A stretch of 64,000 bases of DNA from Chrysogorgia sp. JL179-B06 (GCA_035772405.1 JAYKKM010000439.1:1163501-1227500), one strand, 5' to 3'. Counted from the first letter of the stretch, positions 43,513 through 55,190 are shown. Notes: generated by a model from the letters alone, not told the origin. Numbers and translations: made by a program.

Positions 43513-43697
43513 GGATGACGACGAAGAAAGTGATGGCGAAATGTGGATAACGCAAAGCAAATTTTCGCAGAATGTCGCAAATTTCCTCCCAGACTCGGTA
43601 GAGATCTTTAAACTGAAAGAAATCGAGCCAATAGCGACGGCAGAGGTGGATAACCAACCGGATATTTTGGTCAACAAAGAGAAATGTCGAGGGTCCT
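43513..43697 (+). CDS. Unidentified acidic reading frame
   Basis: From ATG 43513 the frame reads MDDDEESDGEMWITQSKFSQ and stays open to TAA at about 43697, rich in acidic residues. Unrecognised. Its position directly upstream of the LINE reverse-transcriptase end suggests repeat-derived sequence rather than a host gene. Confidence 0.3.
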
Positions 43698-44027
43698 AAA
43701 CCAAAACGTTTACGCGTATTAAAAGAAGAAGAAGCTCCAGTCATGAACAGTGTCAACGGAATACGTAAATATGACCACATAACACCGGTATTAAACGAAT
43801 TAGGTTGGCTTCCATTAAAGAACATTTGAGATATAGAGACACTGTTCTTGTGGGCATATTGTAAAACGCGGACTGGACTGGACTCGTGGACTGGACTCGT
43901 GGACTGGACTGGACTTGTAAAACGCGGACTTGTAAAACGCGGACTTGTAAAACGCGGACTTGTAAAACGCGGACTTGTAAAACGCGGACTTGTAAAACGC
44001 GTTAAATATTAAATACAGGATCTCAGC

Positions 44028-44365
44028 CAGTGGTGTAGTCCTAATTATTTAACAAGGGGGGCGACTCACCACAATTCCACAAAGTTGCTAAATTTGGGGG
44101 CATGATCCACTGGAAAATTTTGGATTCCTCTGAAACACCATTTCCTGCATTTTGATGCGCGTTATAAGATAGTTTAATGGTTCTAAAAATGGTAAAAATA
44201 CATTGACTACAGGGCTCACTGACATTATCTTCCTAAATATAGGAAAAATTAGCATCAAATGATCCTTCAAAAATTCGGATAGAAATTAATAGGAATGTCT
44301 GTATTTTAATTGTAAAAATATATCAAACATAACAAATTATAATATTAAGGGGGGCTGAGGCGCCT
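44028..44365. mobile_element. hAT-like MITE nested in the Foldback element
   Basis: Starts CAGTGGTGTAGTCC and contains GGGGGCGACTCACCAC, ACACCATTTCCTGCATTTTG and a GGGGGGCTGAGGCGCCTGAG end. A truncated copy of its start is at 54252. The right boundary is uncertain. Confidence 0.6.
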
Positions 44366-44735
44366 GAGCCAAGTTTCGGAGGCAGACTGAAGTGTTTATT
44401 TCATGATAAACAGAAAAAAATACTACTAAATAACCGTTAAACTATCGAAAGCGTCTATCGTTGTTGATAGTTCTTACTTCTTATCATAGTTGCTACGAGT
44501 AGAGCTGGCGTATCTGACAAGATTTCTGACGGGATTTCTGACAGGATTCAGGGAGCCGAAATGCCATACCTCAAAAGGTCTTATTTATATACACTATGCT
44601 ACTTTTGGGGTATGGAATAATGAAAATTATCGTACGGCAAGGTTTAAGCGTATTTATACGACATTATGTTGATGGTTCATAAAGTGAGGATACAATAATA
44701 ACAGCTTAAAATAAGGATTTATTTTTGTTCTAAGG

Positions 44736-44985
44736 ATTTATGGTGAAGGAAAATTTCGTGTGTTGGAATATATACATTTTAAGACCAAACGTTGTCAGAG
44801 TACTGCACTAGCATCGCAGGGTCGCGAGTTAAATTTCAGCCGGAAGGCCTAGCTTGCATGAAGTTGCATTTTTCGCAACTGGTCCCGGTTTGATCTTAAA
44901 ATGTATATATTGCAACACTTGAAATTTCCCTGCACCATAAATCCTTAGAACATGTAGTTTAATCGAGTGAAATGCCAAATATTAT
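44736..44985. mobile_element. Inverted pair of SINE family A fragments
   Basis: A reverse tail (GATTTATGGTGAAGGAAAAT .. TTTTAAGACCAAAC) abuts a forward copy from the tRNA-like core (AGCATCGCAGGGTCGCGAGT) to the tail AATCGAGTGAAATGCCAAAT. Confidence 0.78.
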
Positions 44986-45206
44986 ACTAATAACAGCTTA
45001 AGATGGCTGAAAATTAACACCGCAACAAGAGCCATTGGCGTTTGACTGATTTTATTGAACGAATGTTTCACTTTTGCAATATGGGCTCTCTGTGTTTGAC
45101 AAGCTTGCAAACAAACTTACAATTGCTCAAGATGCACGATGTCATTAGCGTATATCTGACTATCTGAGATGAGATTACTGTGTATAATATTTAACGCAAT
45201 TTAGAA

Positions 45207-45552
45207 GTCCAGTCCGCGTTTTACAAGTCCAGTCCGCGTTTTACAAGTCCGCGTTTTACAAGTCCGCGTTTTACAAGTCCAGTCCGCGTTTTACAAGTCC
45301 AGTCCGCGTTTTACAAGTCCCAGTCCGCGTTTTACAAGTCCGCGTTTTACAAGTCCAGTCCGCGTTTTACAAGTCCAGTCCGCGTTTTACAAATCCAGTC
45401 CGCGTTTTACAAGTCCGCGTTTGTACAAGTCCAGTCCGCGTTTTACAAGTCCAGTCCGCGTTTTTCAAATTCATTGAGTCCGCGTGCGTGCCGTTTTACA
45501 AGTCCCAGTCCCGTCCACGAGGCACGTCCAGTCCGCGTTTTACACTATCGCC
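45207..45552. repeat. Right tandem-repeat arm of the Foldback element
   Basis: About 15 to 17 copies of AGTCCGCGTTTTACA in 15- and 20-bp spacing, alternating with and without an extra CAGTC block. Confidence 0.92.
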
Positions 45553-45995
45553 GTTCTTGTGCATAAGTGCTATGAATAATCAAGCACCATCATATTTGTG
45601 CCAAAAGTTCATGAAAAAGGAATCAAATACATGACCGTGTGCCCAAGAGAACAACAGTGATCTTCGACATACCAAAATGTCGTACAGCTGCTGGTGAAAG
45701 AACGTTTACACTTAGAGGAACAAAATTGTGGAATGAGTTAGATGAAAATATTTAAAGAGTATTACTGACTCTTGATCAATTTTAAAAACGAGTTTGAAAT
45801 CAGATCTTATGAGATAAAGTACTCAGTCTAACAAGATTTGTTTAATATAGTTTTAATTAGTTCGTATTAACATTGTAATTCAATTTTGTTGTATTCGGAT
45901 TTTAAACTGTTATTTAGCTGATAACTTAAACTTTCTGTTAATGGGCATTGAAAAACCTGATTGGGAATGTCATTTCAATAATAATAATAATAATA

Positions 45996-46723
45996 CCAGT
46001 GCATATTGAGATTTTCTGTAACTAAATTTGAACAAATTCCCTCGTATTACCTAAACGATTTTTTTAAAATGATTGTTGTGTTGAAAATTGTTGTGATTTG
46101 GACAACGTGCTATGTTCATTATGTTGTTTTTAGTTGGGGTTTTTTTCTTGTTACTTATGAGATTTCTTGTTAATAGGTTGGGAATTGTCTATAGAATCCC
46201 TGAAAATATGTGGGATTGTATATACAATCCCTGCTAGCTATGCAAATCATATTGTAAATCAGCTAATCAGCTACAATTACCCCCTATTTCCCCCTGGGAG
46301 AATTCAAAAAACCGCCACCAGCTTTAGGTTTCTTAGTGAGATAAAAACCTTCAATGGAACTAAGGAAGAAAGCGACTTGATTGTGTTGTAATTTAGCATA
46401 TAGCATGACAAAAACTGCTGATTGGCCGCCGCCAACTGATAGGCTCAGAGGAACCCCGGAGCGATTATAGAATATCCGTCAACTTTTTAAGCTTAAATTT
46501 ACTGACCTAAATCAGAATGTGAAATCATCTTATTATTTTCTTTTAGTTAAACCTAGAGTAATGCAATTTTAAAAAGAACGAACCAATTCTCTTATGAACA
46601 ATTTTCAACAATTTGGACACGGTTTAATGACCATTTGAATAGTAAGCGTTTACCGGTATTCTGTTTCCTACTAACCTAGTGTCTCTTCATGTACAGGGAC
46701 ACAGAAATTTTAGCCCGCGGTCT
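45996..46723. other. Unassigned stretch
   Basis: No exon or element recognised. A 74-codon frame at 46167-46391 has no recognisable motif. Confidence 0.5.
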
Positions 46724-46856
46724 AGCACTGCTTCGTTCTTTAAAAAAATCCCGTTTAATTTTGTCCTGGGAGTTGTCCAAATCATGAATTAAACCTATTA
46801 TGGATAAAAATAACGGGATTTTTTAAAGAACGAGGCAGTTCTATACAGTGCTAACT
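46724..46856. mobile_element. Hairpin MITE
   Basis: TAGCACTGCTTCGTTCTTTA then AAAAAATCCCGTT at the left; AACGGGATTTTTTAAAGAAC, GAGGCAGTTC and CAGTGCTA at the right. Arms about 45 bp. Confidence 0.82.
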
Positions 46857-48164
46857 AAGATTTTACTAGCTCATGCAAAAATTGTCCGGTACACGAAGTA
46901 AGATCTCTATCTCTTACTTGCTTCTAGAAGACTAAAAAATATCGAAGTACTTCTAGCTCACTTTTTAGTTTCTGGCTTCCCTCTCTCTTAAAGAGAGTTA
47001 CTGAAGTGTGTCTTAGAAGGGTTTTTCTCTTATAATTTCAGGCATAAGCTCCCTGATTTTGTCAGTGTTTACGTCTCTAAATATAAATCGCCGCATGATT
47101 TGACAACTATGCCGTTTCGTTCAACATTTCTAAAATCACCCCACTGTTCCTGGTATTTGAAGGACTAACTGTGGTTGTGCTCAATGGATATGGCTTTACA
47201 CCCACTTTCAAAAGTTTGAATAGGTTATACTTGCTTTTATTTCGGATCTCACATCCTCATAAATGAATTGCTACGTTGTTTACAATATGGAGCAAACTGG
47301 CAAGCTCGGGCCGATGCGCGCAGGAACGCTTTCTGTGCCCGCATATAGTCATTATTTCTGTGCTCATACTGTACTCGACTTTTCCTTTTGTCGTTCCTAA
47401 TTTAGTTCCACGCGATATCTCCACACAACATGAATGATTCGCGTACGTAGGGGCGGTTTTCCATGCACTGGGCGAATATTTTCGCGCGAAAGCGAAATTT
47501 CTCTATTCAACATATTTCTCGGGATTAGTGTCAGTTGGAGAGCTCGGTAAGAGGCATTTATAGGACTAGTACTTGGACAACCATACTGTAGATTGCGGAC
47601 AAGGAGTGAGGTCGATCAGGTAGTCTTTGGTGTTCATTTGACTATTCTAAGGACAATAAACCAAAAAAAAAACTTATTTCAAAACAACTATTGACACAAA
47701 AAATTATTTCCAATTCGATTAAACATCAGGTGGGGGAATTCAGATCTCACGCATTTGCAAGTGTAAATACACAAATGCAAATGTATATTGTGATTTAAAC
47801 CTGATGTTATGAATGGAGATCAGTGTTTTGATATAGGTATTAGTTATATTCAATATACAGTGGTGAATAGTTAAACATTTTTTTCAAAGAAACCATTTGT
47901 AATAGTTTGAAGGCTTAGACACCTCTGAGCACCGAATGCGTCAAAAAATAACTTGGATTGCATTCGTATTGAAAAAGGCTTTCTCTCTTCTTGATTAACG
48001 CAGATCTTAATTTCCCAGGTGTATATATTTTTTCTAATATTACAATGGTTAATTCATTTTCTACGGGTAGCGGTTTTTTTGAATAAACACTGTATATATA
48101 CAGTATAGTTCTTTTTATTAATTTATTACCCTAATTATATTTAATAGTTGTATATCTTCTCTAA
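46857..48164. other. Unassigned stretch
   Basis: No coding exon recognised. A short inverted pair AAACATCAGGT / ACCTGATGTT brackets about 47718-47812. A CG-richer patch lies at 47300-47480. Confidence 0.45.
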
Positions 48165-48530
48165 AATGGATTATTATGAAATGTTTAATATACCCGACGC
48201 AGAACAACTCGATATTTTGATGCGCAGTCGACATTACGAAATGGCTGTATTAGATTAAATTTACCCAAAGAGTATTGCGATAAATATGTGGTGATTTTAA
48301 CATGAACTGGCTCTCAGACAGAGGTCAGAAACAGAAGCATACTTAAAATATTTGGTCCCTCCATATGAGCAAAAATTGCATCTTCCTACAATCGATTATG
48401 GATCACTTCTGGATCATCTGTACACCAATGTACACTGGGGAATATCCAGACGAATACGTTAACAAAATGGACTATATGAATCATATTTTTCAGACCACAA
48501 AACGAAGTGGTGTGCCTTAAAAAGAGCTGA
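48165..48530 (+). pseudogene. Endonuclease (EEP-type) domain fragment of a retroelement or Helitron
   Basis: CGDFNMNWLSDRGQ near 48288, TIDYGSLLDHLYTNV near 48400 and YESYFSDHKTKWC near 48480 give the GDFN and SDH signatures of exonuclease-endonuclease-phosphatase nucleases. Stops and frame changes separate them, so this is a dead fragment. No RT or helicase part is attached. Confidence 0.6.
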
Positions 48531-48924
48531 GAGACATGCATACATTTATGAATATACCATCATATAATGTTCTGTCGCTTTTAATATGTACTTACACACA
48601 GGTTAAAAGTTAAAAAGTTTAAAAACTACCAAACGTTATTTTAGACTACAATGTGATCTTCAGGGTTCAAATTGACCATTAAACTAACCTTCGCCACAGC
48701 TGCAAAGCCGCCTGAGTAATCTTAGCCGTTAAACCTTAATTGCTACAACCTGGTTAACAAAACATCTTTTGCTATACAATAATAAAATTGTCGGTATATT
48801 ATGTCAATAAAAGAATTTGGTGGTAGCATCTATCAGGAAACGAGACCATTTGGTTGCCTTATTAAAACAACCCATGGTTATAAGCAAGCAGCGCTTGGTC
48901 CCCTATCCTTCGTTTGGAAAGTTA

Positions 48925-49190
48925 TCTCGATCAATATTTAACGTTTTTCAATTCTGAACAACAGAATTGGAATTAGCGATGTCTAAATACATAACACGCG
49001 GCGTACCTATTATATTTCGCCAAACTTTGTCTACCCTTTCGTCAACACCTCTTTCTGATAGTTCGTCAGATCAACGAATCGATAATGGCGGCCGCTGCAG
49101 TTCTAATCATATATGGTCCCGACCTCAAAACGGATCACCCAAAACGACATTTTACTACCTTATAAGGAGTTACCCTACCGGCTTATATGT
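48925..49190. repeat. Third copy of the 34.6-kb dispersed repeat
   Basis: ATCTCGATCAATATTTAACG, TTCAATTCTGA, TACATAACACG, ACGGATCACCCAAAACGAC and CTTATAAGGAGTTA match 34795-35075 in order. Confidence 0.75.
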
Positions 49191-49195
49191 TATTT

Positions 49196-49262
49196 TGGTC
49201 TTAAAATGTATGTATTTCCAACACTCGAAATTTTTCCTTCACCACAAATCCTTTCATTATAA
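49196..49262 (+). mobile_element. SINE family A tail fragment
   Basis: GGTCTTAAAATGTATGTATT, CCAACACTCGAAATTTTTCC and TTCACCACAAATCC match the family tail. Confidence 0.75.
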
Positions 49263-49425
49263 TATATGATATATATATATATATATATATACTAATATAT
49301 TTATATATTAATCTATTTATATAGTCTATATATATATATATATATATATCCGTATATATATTTATATATATATATATAGTATATAGTAAATATATATGTG
49401 CGGCTTATATTTATAATCTAGTATC

Positions 49426-49465
<40 letters not shown>

Positions 49466-49559
49466 TATATATAAATATATAAATATCTATATATATATAT
49501 ATTTATATCTATATATATATATATATATATACTATATGATATATATATATATATATATA
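49263..49559. repeat. Long TA microsatellite
   Basis: About 300 bp of (TA)n with short interruptions (CTAATATATT, GTGCGGCTTA). Produces YIYIYI-type open frames that are not genes. Confidence 0.93.
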
Positions 49560-50264
49560 CGAATCTTTATTGCATGGAGAAAATGAGATCCCTGCCAACG
49601 GCGAGATTATCACCCTCGCTTCGCTCGGTCGCTTCGCGACCTCGCTTGCGCCGGGGATGTCAGTGACGATCCCGCGTTCATTCAAGACTATAATGTCCCA
49701 AAGTGCAAAACTCACGACGTCTAATAGTCCTAATAGACGAAATATTTGCTGTTGCTATAAGAACTGTTTATATATATTGTCTTTTGTGAATATTATTGCA
49801 TGTTATTTTAGTTCTGGTTGGCCGCAGTAGTAGTTTGGCCATGATGTTGCGGTTTCCAGCCATTGTTTCTTTAGTATTAGTACTTTTTACTTATATAACT
49901 TTATGGCCATGCTAATAAAATAACATAAAAATTAACAATTAGATGCTAACCCTAATTCCCGCCTAATGAGTGTTCTAACCCCCCGCCTTAAGTGTCTTCC
50001 TACGCCCCGGCTGAAATTTTTTATGGTTTATACCTAAAAAAAACATTGTCCAAACAGCCGCGGACTGTTCTAACAAATGTGAGCAATCCCCTCGCGCGCC
50101 GCTTTCGCTGTTTTCCCCGCAGGCCAACCTCGTTCCCAGGCCCATTTGCTTGGAGAGGCGGGTGCCGCTAAATTGCAACCTCTGGGAACGAGGTTGCCCG
50201 CAGGTGTATGGCACCCTCTGTCGGCTTCTTTTCCCGCACTCAAATAGCTGGCCAGGCGAGCTGT
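49560..50264. other. CG-richer unclassified repeat sequence
   Basis: Next to the TA tract is a GC-rich block (CTCGCTTCGCTCGGTCGCTT) with an 86-codon + frame and an overlapping - frame; neither is recognised. At about 50118-50194 an inverted pair CAACCTCGTTCCCAGG / CTCTGGGAACGAGGTTG brackets a 45-bp loop. Confidence 0.45.
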
Positions 50265-50640
50265 TTAAGAACCGGGGGGCCGAGCGCCGTAGGCGCAGAG
50301 AACCCGATACGGGGTGTGTCCGGAGGCGTCGCCCCTGGGAAAATTTTGAAATACAGAGTCTTCTGAAATGCTATTTCCTGCGTTTTGAGATGATATATTA
50401 ACGAATTCTTGGCAGGTTCTGAAACGACATTTTAAACAGTCCCAAAAAGACAACATAATTATTTCAAATATTTTGAATACATCCAGGTCAAGAACTAAGG
50501 GCCCCCGATCGAGATAATCTTCCACTCCAAGAAAAAGTGGAGTTGAATGATAATGAAAAATTACAGCGTTACTCATATTTAGTCAGAACCTAATTTACGG
50601 GTGGCCCGATAATCGCATTCTCCCCAGGACCACCCGAAGA
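50265..50640. mobile_element. hAT-like MITE debris
   Basis: GGGGGGCCGAGCGCC start, then GCCCCTGGGAAAATTTTGAA and AATGCTATTTCCTGCGTTTT, the interior motif shared with 503-830, 44028 and 56230. Boundaries not resolved. Confidence 0.5.
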
Positions 50641-50789
50641 ATCATGGGTGGGGAGATTGAGCTTCAGTTAATAAAAAGAAACTGATTTGACCAACTCGAG
50701 GAGGAAGGAATATATAGGTGTATGATATTGAACGATTGTTTAACATTGTAACTGTTATAGTGTCTATATGGAAAGTTTATAGTCGCAAC

Positions 50790-51318
50790 TAGGCTTTGGC
50801 CAATTGTGTTAAAAAAATTGGATATTATGCTAATAGCACCTGCTCTCTACTTTGCCTAATTATGCTAAAAAAATTATGCTAGAATTCACAAATTATGCTC
50901 GATATTCTACATAAATAGCTCGATATTCTCACAGATTCTTACAAAAATTCACACACACTTCAAAAAATGTTCTGAACGCATTTTGGCAGTAGTGTTTACA
51001 AACCTCGTGGCTCGTTCCCAGGCTATTTGTACTCGGGCAGTTTCCTGGTGTACATGAGTCTGTACTGCAGTGCCCACAGTCTGCATCTACTACTGCCCAC
51101 AATGACAGTGGAAACTATAGGAAAGCTGGCGTCTAGTAACAAGTTTCTGACTTTCTAGGGGACTACCAAATGATGTATATATTACACTTTGTATCTGCTT
51201 AAAAAGTGCTAAAAATTTTAGGATTATGCTCCGAGCCCAGTGCTCAGTTTTAGAAATTATGCTTTTTTTGTCTCCCATTATGCTAAATAATTATGCTGGC
51301 ACAATGGGCCAAAGCCTA
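50790..51318. mobile_element. hAT-type MITE with perfect 8-bp TSD
   Basis: TAGGCTTTGGCCAATTGTG and (inverted) TAGGCTTTGGCCCATTGTG ends, flanked by GTCGCAAC at 50782-50789 and 51319-51326. Many AATTATGCT motifs near both ends. Confidence 0.92.
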
Positions 51319-51597
51319 GTCGCAACTTCATGAGGCCCCAGACCCGAAGTACATGTATAAGGGCCCCCGTCTTCTTTCTTACCACTGTTACAGTCACTCC
51401 CCATCTTCCAATGGTTTTTGCTATTTCATGATATTTTTCTTCTTAGCAGTAAGACACTGTAAGCTAACAGTCCAGTAACGCATCGTGAGGTTTTAGGTAT
51501 ACAAGCAATCGTAAACCATCGTGATAGTTTAGGGCTGCGTGATTGTTGAAAGACTTTTAATTAAAAATTATTTATTAATTTATTTTGAGCAAAATTG

Positions 51598-51668
51598 AGA
51601 ATCCCTTCAATCCCTTATACTTCCCTGCAATCCCTACACTTCCCTTCAATCCCTTTACTTCCCTCCTT
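51598..51668. repeat. Pyrimidine-rich minisatellite
   Basis: Four or five imperfect 16-bp units of CCCTTCAATCCCTTTACTT type. Confidence 0.8.
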
Positions 51669-51988
51669 CTCGTTTTGGCTGGGAGCAGAACAGAGGCCAA
51701 TAATGACTGAGAACGTAACCCTTATTCGAACGAAACATTCAACCGACTTACGAACAGCACTAGAGCATGAGGAATTTTCGCCGTGGTGTTTAGTTACAAA
51801 CACTTTTGTGTGATCGTAGCAATTGATGGCTACATCCGAAAGATTACTTTTTCTACTCCAAGTGAGTATAGTTTTGAGGGAGACCATCATCCACAATAAC
51901 TAGGTCTGTTTAGACATGTACAGTTAATTCGAAAGAGGTAGGTAGGTGGTCTGCTTTTGACACTCAGCAAAATTATAGAATATAGAAT

Positions 51989-52518
51989 TAAGGCGGATTT
52001 CCGAGTCATCGCACGGAAAGCAACCTCGCCGCCCGCTGCGTGTACTCGCATGGTTTTCAAGACTCGAGTGCAAGCGATTTTTAGGGCCCGGCGTTTTTTT
52101 AACAAACTTCGAGGTGTTTTGGATATCCTGATAGACGCGACTCTTCTGAGTGTTTACAGATATAGCACCTCAACATAAATCGGAAATTACGAGAAAATCG
52201 AGGTGATGAAAGTTCGATTAATTTATGTAATTTCTTCCCCTTCAATATCTATGCAAATACACACCGACACGGTAATGATTTCCTGTTGTGGCAGTTTTCC
52301 CTCATAAATTACTAATGATTTGCAATGTTGACATAAATTGTTTCGATTGTGTTACTTAATGCGAGTAGAACATGCTGCGAGTAAAAAATAGTTCAAAACT
52401 TTCCAACCTATCTGCCACCGAGGGGCCTATAAAACACTTGCAGTGAGCTTGCCGAAGTGCTGCGCACGACGAGCTGCGAGTTGCTTCCGTCGCGGAGGAC
52501 TGGAAAATCCGCCTTTAG
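51989..52518. mobile_element. Inverted-repeat MITE
   Basis: TTAAGGCGGATTTCCGAGTC .. CGGAAAGCAACCTCG at the left and its inverse CGAGTTGCTTCCGTCG .. GGAAAATCCGCCTTTA at the right. GCTGCG and CTCGCA motifs lie inside both arms. Confidence 0.78.
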
Positions 52519-52639
52519 GCTGTGACTGTAATATGACCGGCAACCCCCGGATCACGGTTTATGAATTTTAAACGTAATTACTGACCGGCAGTTCCGTAAT
52601 CGTTAGCAATAATTCTAACATAAACCCTCTCAAGCACAA

Positions 52640-53158
52640 CTTAAATCCTAACCCTAACCAAATCCTAACCGTTAAAAATCAAGGACAAAAACCCAAAGAA
52701 GAAAACATTAAAAGACAAATTCACCAAAAAGGAAGTCCGATTGTGGGATTATGAACTCGCCAGATTCGGCTTCGAAACCCTGGAAACTGCTGGTAAAACG
52801 TTACCTAAAATGAACCAGGTTTTGGTGAGTTTTGCTATTATGGAACAAAAGTGGTTAGGGTTAGTCATTGGTTTCTTTGTGGTTGATTCTATTGTTTTTA
52901 TTTGTTTTAATCAACCAATCACCCAAAAACCTGGTTCGTAGCTTGTCGGACCCCCCCGCTGAGCTTTACTCCAATTTTTATTGTTCAAATCACAACTTCT
53001 TGACTTATTCCGTTACGAATTGGTTTTCTCCAGGAATTCTTGTGAGATTACAAATAATCCAATCAAATAAACATTATGCAATATATGAGATATTTAAACC
53101 CACTCAATAATCTACTACTCACTATCTGAGTAGGCTCAGCGGGTCTGGGTCGACAAGC
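52640..53158. mobile_element. Clustered MITE fragments
   Basis: A CCTAACC-type patch (52645-52675); an inverted pair TGAACCAGGTTTTGGTGAG / CACCCAAAAACCTGGTTC (about 52810 and 52918); and a second pair TAGCTTGTCGGACCC..GCTGAGC / GCTCAGCGGGTCTGG..GACAAGCTA at 52938 and 53131. Confidence 0.6.
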
Positions 53159-54239
53159 TATCGTTCTGATGATTTTGTTTTTTTTTTAAATTTTTATACT
53201 CTTATTTAGTTTAATTTTTGTCTGGTGTGCGGAGTTTTCACAGACCTGAAATTTACAAGTGTACTATTCAGGCTGTATCACAGGCTATTAGGTACACTTC
53301 GATAGAATTATTGATCTCGATCAATTCCAAGCGTCCCCCCCCCCCCCCCCCCCCCAACGGGGCATTTGACATTAGAGCAGGGCTCGTTAAAATTGATGCC
53401 AAATGCCCCACCCATGGGAATATAATAAAAGTTTTTTTTTAGTTGTTTAACGTTTTTAAACAATTTTGTACTATATACTTTTACATTTTAACCTTATATT
53501 CTGTGGACATATATTTTAAGATATTATTCTTAAAAAGTCAACAAGTATGAAACTATAATTAAATAGCGCAGGGGGGACTATATGACACCTGTAGCAGTTT
53601 TCGAACATTCAGTATAGATTTACGGGATTCTGTATACTGACTTTCATTTGAATGGGCCACCAAAAGGGGATGTGGAGCGAGGAGTGAATTCGACTAAATC
53701 TTACCCCTGAGGGATGAATTCACAGTATGATAAATCCCGAGTGGGCGGAAAGTAAGTATAGTTTAGGTGCTAGGTTTATAACGGTAGTTTTAAGTGAAAT
53801 TTAGTAGCTGATTTAGTATATTTCAGGGTCTACTAACCTATATAATAACTGCTAGCGGTTTTACCATATCCAAAGAGAAACTCATCCCTCAAAATGAACT
53901 AATCTTCCCAATATAATACTTGGATTAATACCATAAAACCGTCCTGAATGCATGATCTTGACTCTTGATAAGTATTCTTGCTTCCCTCCATTGTTGGACT
54001 AGCCTCATTTTGGTTAATGCCAAATCTTGGTATTTGCAACCTCAAAGCAAAGGGTGATTTATCTTGATGGGTTTGTGTGTGATGTGTGCATCCCTGTCCA
54101 CTCAATCATACAGTTCAATGGACAGAGCCTGACTGTTAAATATTTCCTCATAGAAATTGAGTGAAATTGGAAGGTGAAGAACTAAAATAGGAAAGACTCA
54201 AACCCTTTCACATTTCAAGAAAACTCAGTCTTAATCCCA
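53159..54239. other. Unassigned stretch with poly-C hairpin
   Basis: A run of about 21 C at 53335-53355 is followed by GGGGCATTTGA .. CCAAATGCCCC arms, similar in style to the 18.3-kb element. No exon recognised. Confidence 0.5.
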
Positions 54240-54244
54240 GTCCC

Positions 54245-54400
54245 AGTGGAGTGGTGTAGTCCTAAAAACTATTTCTAACAAAGGGGTCTCACCACCCAAA
54301 TTCTGTATTGCTGGTCAGACGCTCTTAACCATTGAGCCACCGATGACTCAGCTAGGATCGCTCGAAGGTTACGATGATGTACTGGTTACGAGTTGTATAT
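54245..54400 (-). mobile_element. Truncated hAT MITE start fused to SINE B-like sequence
   Basis: GTGGTGTAGTCCTAA and CTCACCACCCAAATTC match the start of the 44028 MITE. Directly after, the reverse strand gives GTGGCTCAATGGTTAAGAGC, an A-box-like tRNA sequence. Confidence 0.6.
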
Positions 54401-54826
54401 GTACTGCCTATGTGGCCCAGTCACTATATACCACTGTATATACACACATCCAAACCAAATACACATATACTGTATGTTGTTCATATTCAAAAGTTTAAAA
54501 GCAGTACACTGTATCTCTACTGTTAATGCACATGTGAAGCTGAACTTATTTCACTGGACAAGTGTTGTCTGTTACAAATAGTACAGTCAAATTATAAATG
54601 TCACCCAGAATTAAACCTTTACATGTATAAAGTATTATGTATTTGATAGACCAATTTCAAAGGACTTTAATAAAATTTGTAACTGTCAAGAACACAGGTT
54701 TTATTTTTAGTTTCGAAATCGCCTAGAATTACATATGTTTTTAATACCGTATATCACGGTGTATAAGTCGATTTCCTAGGACCAAAAATTGATGGGGTCA
54801 TTTTTTCGTTCGGCCTTTTTTTAGGA

Positions 54827-54870
54827 TTAGGGTTAGGATTAGGGTTAGGATTAGGGTTAGCGATTGGTTT
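54827..54870. repeat. Telomere-like 12-bp tandem repeat
   Basis: Units of TTAGGATTAGGG, about three copies, inside the pogo-like element. Confidence 0.88.
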
Positions 54871-55042
54871 GAATTTCGGTTTGTTCATATTAAAAGCGCC
54901 ATGAAATCATAGAATGGATAAACTAGTACCCAGTCCTCTCGATGCGGCAGGAAATGGGTAAAATCACTGATAATCGACACATGTAAATAGCACGCGTTTT
55001 ATGCTAACTCCTGCTAGTGTAAATAGTAAATACAACATCGAC

Positions 55043-55190
55043 ATGCTGTTAAAACGAAGAAAGTACGAAACAAGTTTCAAGTTAAAGGTTATAGACTTTG
55101 CCAAAAACTCAAATAACTCTGCTGCTGGACGTAAGTTTGGCGTTAACGAAAAGCTCGTTGTTCCACTGGCCGAAACTTGAAGAACAGCTA
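55043..55190 (+). pseudogene. Brinker/CENP-B-type helix-turn-helix fragment
   Basis: From ATG 55043: RRKYETSFKLKVIDFAKNSN, then AAGRKFGVNEKLV, then after a frameshift KLEEQLAIS. This is the N-terminal DNA-binding domain of pogo/Tc5 transposases, which recognises the terminal repeats. It is the only coding part left. Confidence 0.7.

Larger units (their letters stand above)
43853..45552. mobile_element. Foldback-like transposon with tandem-repeat inverted ends
   Basis: Left end GGCATATTGTAAAACGCGGA and (inverted) right end GGCGATAGTGTAAAACGCGG are flanked by the 9-bp duplication GTTCTTGTG at 43844-43852 and 45553-45561. Both arms are arrays of GGACTTGTAAAACGC-type 15-21 bp units: about 150 bp at the left and about 345 bp (45207-45552) at the right, in opposite orientation. 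An inner block, GTTAAATATTAAATACAG, also has an inverted partner near 45190. The centre carries a hAT MITE and SINE A pieces; no transposase is seen. Long inverted ends built of short tandem repeats with 9-bp TSDs are the hallmark of Drosophila FB elements, now linked to MULEs. Confidence 0.92.
43755..45995 (+). pseudogene. CR1-like LINE 3' end split by the Foldback element
   Basis: Left part (about 43760-43852): DHITPVLNELGWLPLKN, then RYRDTVLV after a frame change. Right part (from 45562): HKCYE, then in another frame IPKCRTAAGERTFTLRGTKL and WNEL at about 45660-45750. An AAT microsatellite at 45976-45995 is the expected 3' tail. The left and right parts join in frame at the 9-bp target duplication. 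Confidence 0.82.

Noticed and set aside
45207..45552. CRISPR-like array of short repeats
   Set aside because: Units are contiguous with no unique spacers, and they form the inverted arm of a TSD-flanked transposon in a eukaryotic genome.
49509..49715. - strand ORF ending YIYIYI
   Set aside because: Its C-terminal part is the TA microsatellite and the rest is an unclassified repeat; no family motif.
54827..54870. Chromosome end or telomere
   Set aside because: Only about 40 bp, 12-bp variant unit, inside a TA-flanked DNA transposon; the same applies to the CCTAA patches at 13549-13705 and 42721-42944, which lie inside MULE-type MITEs.
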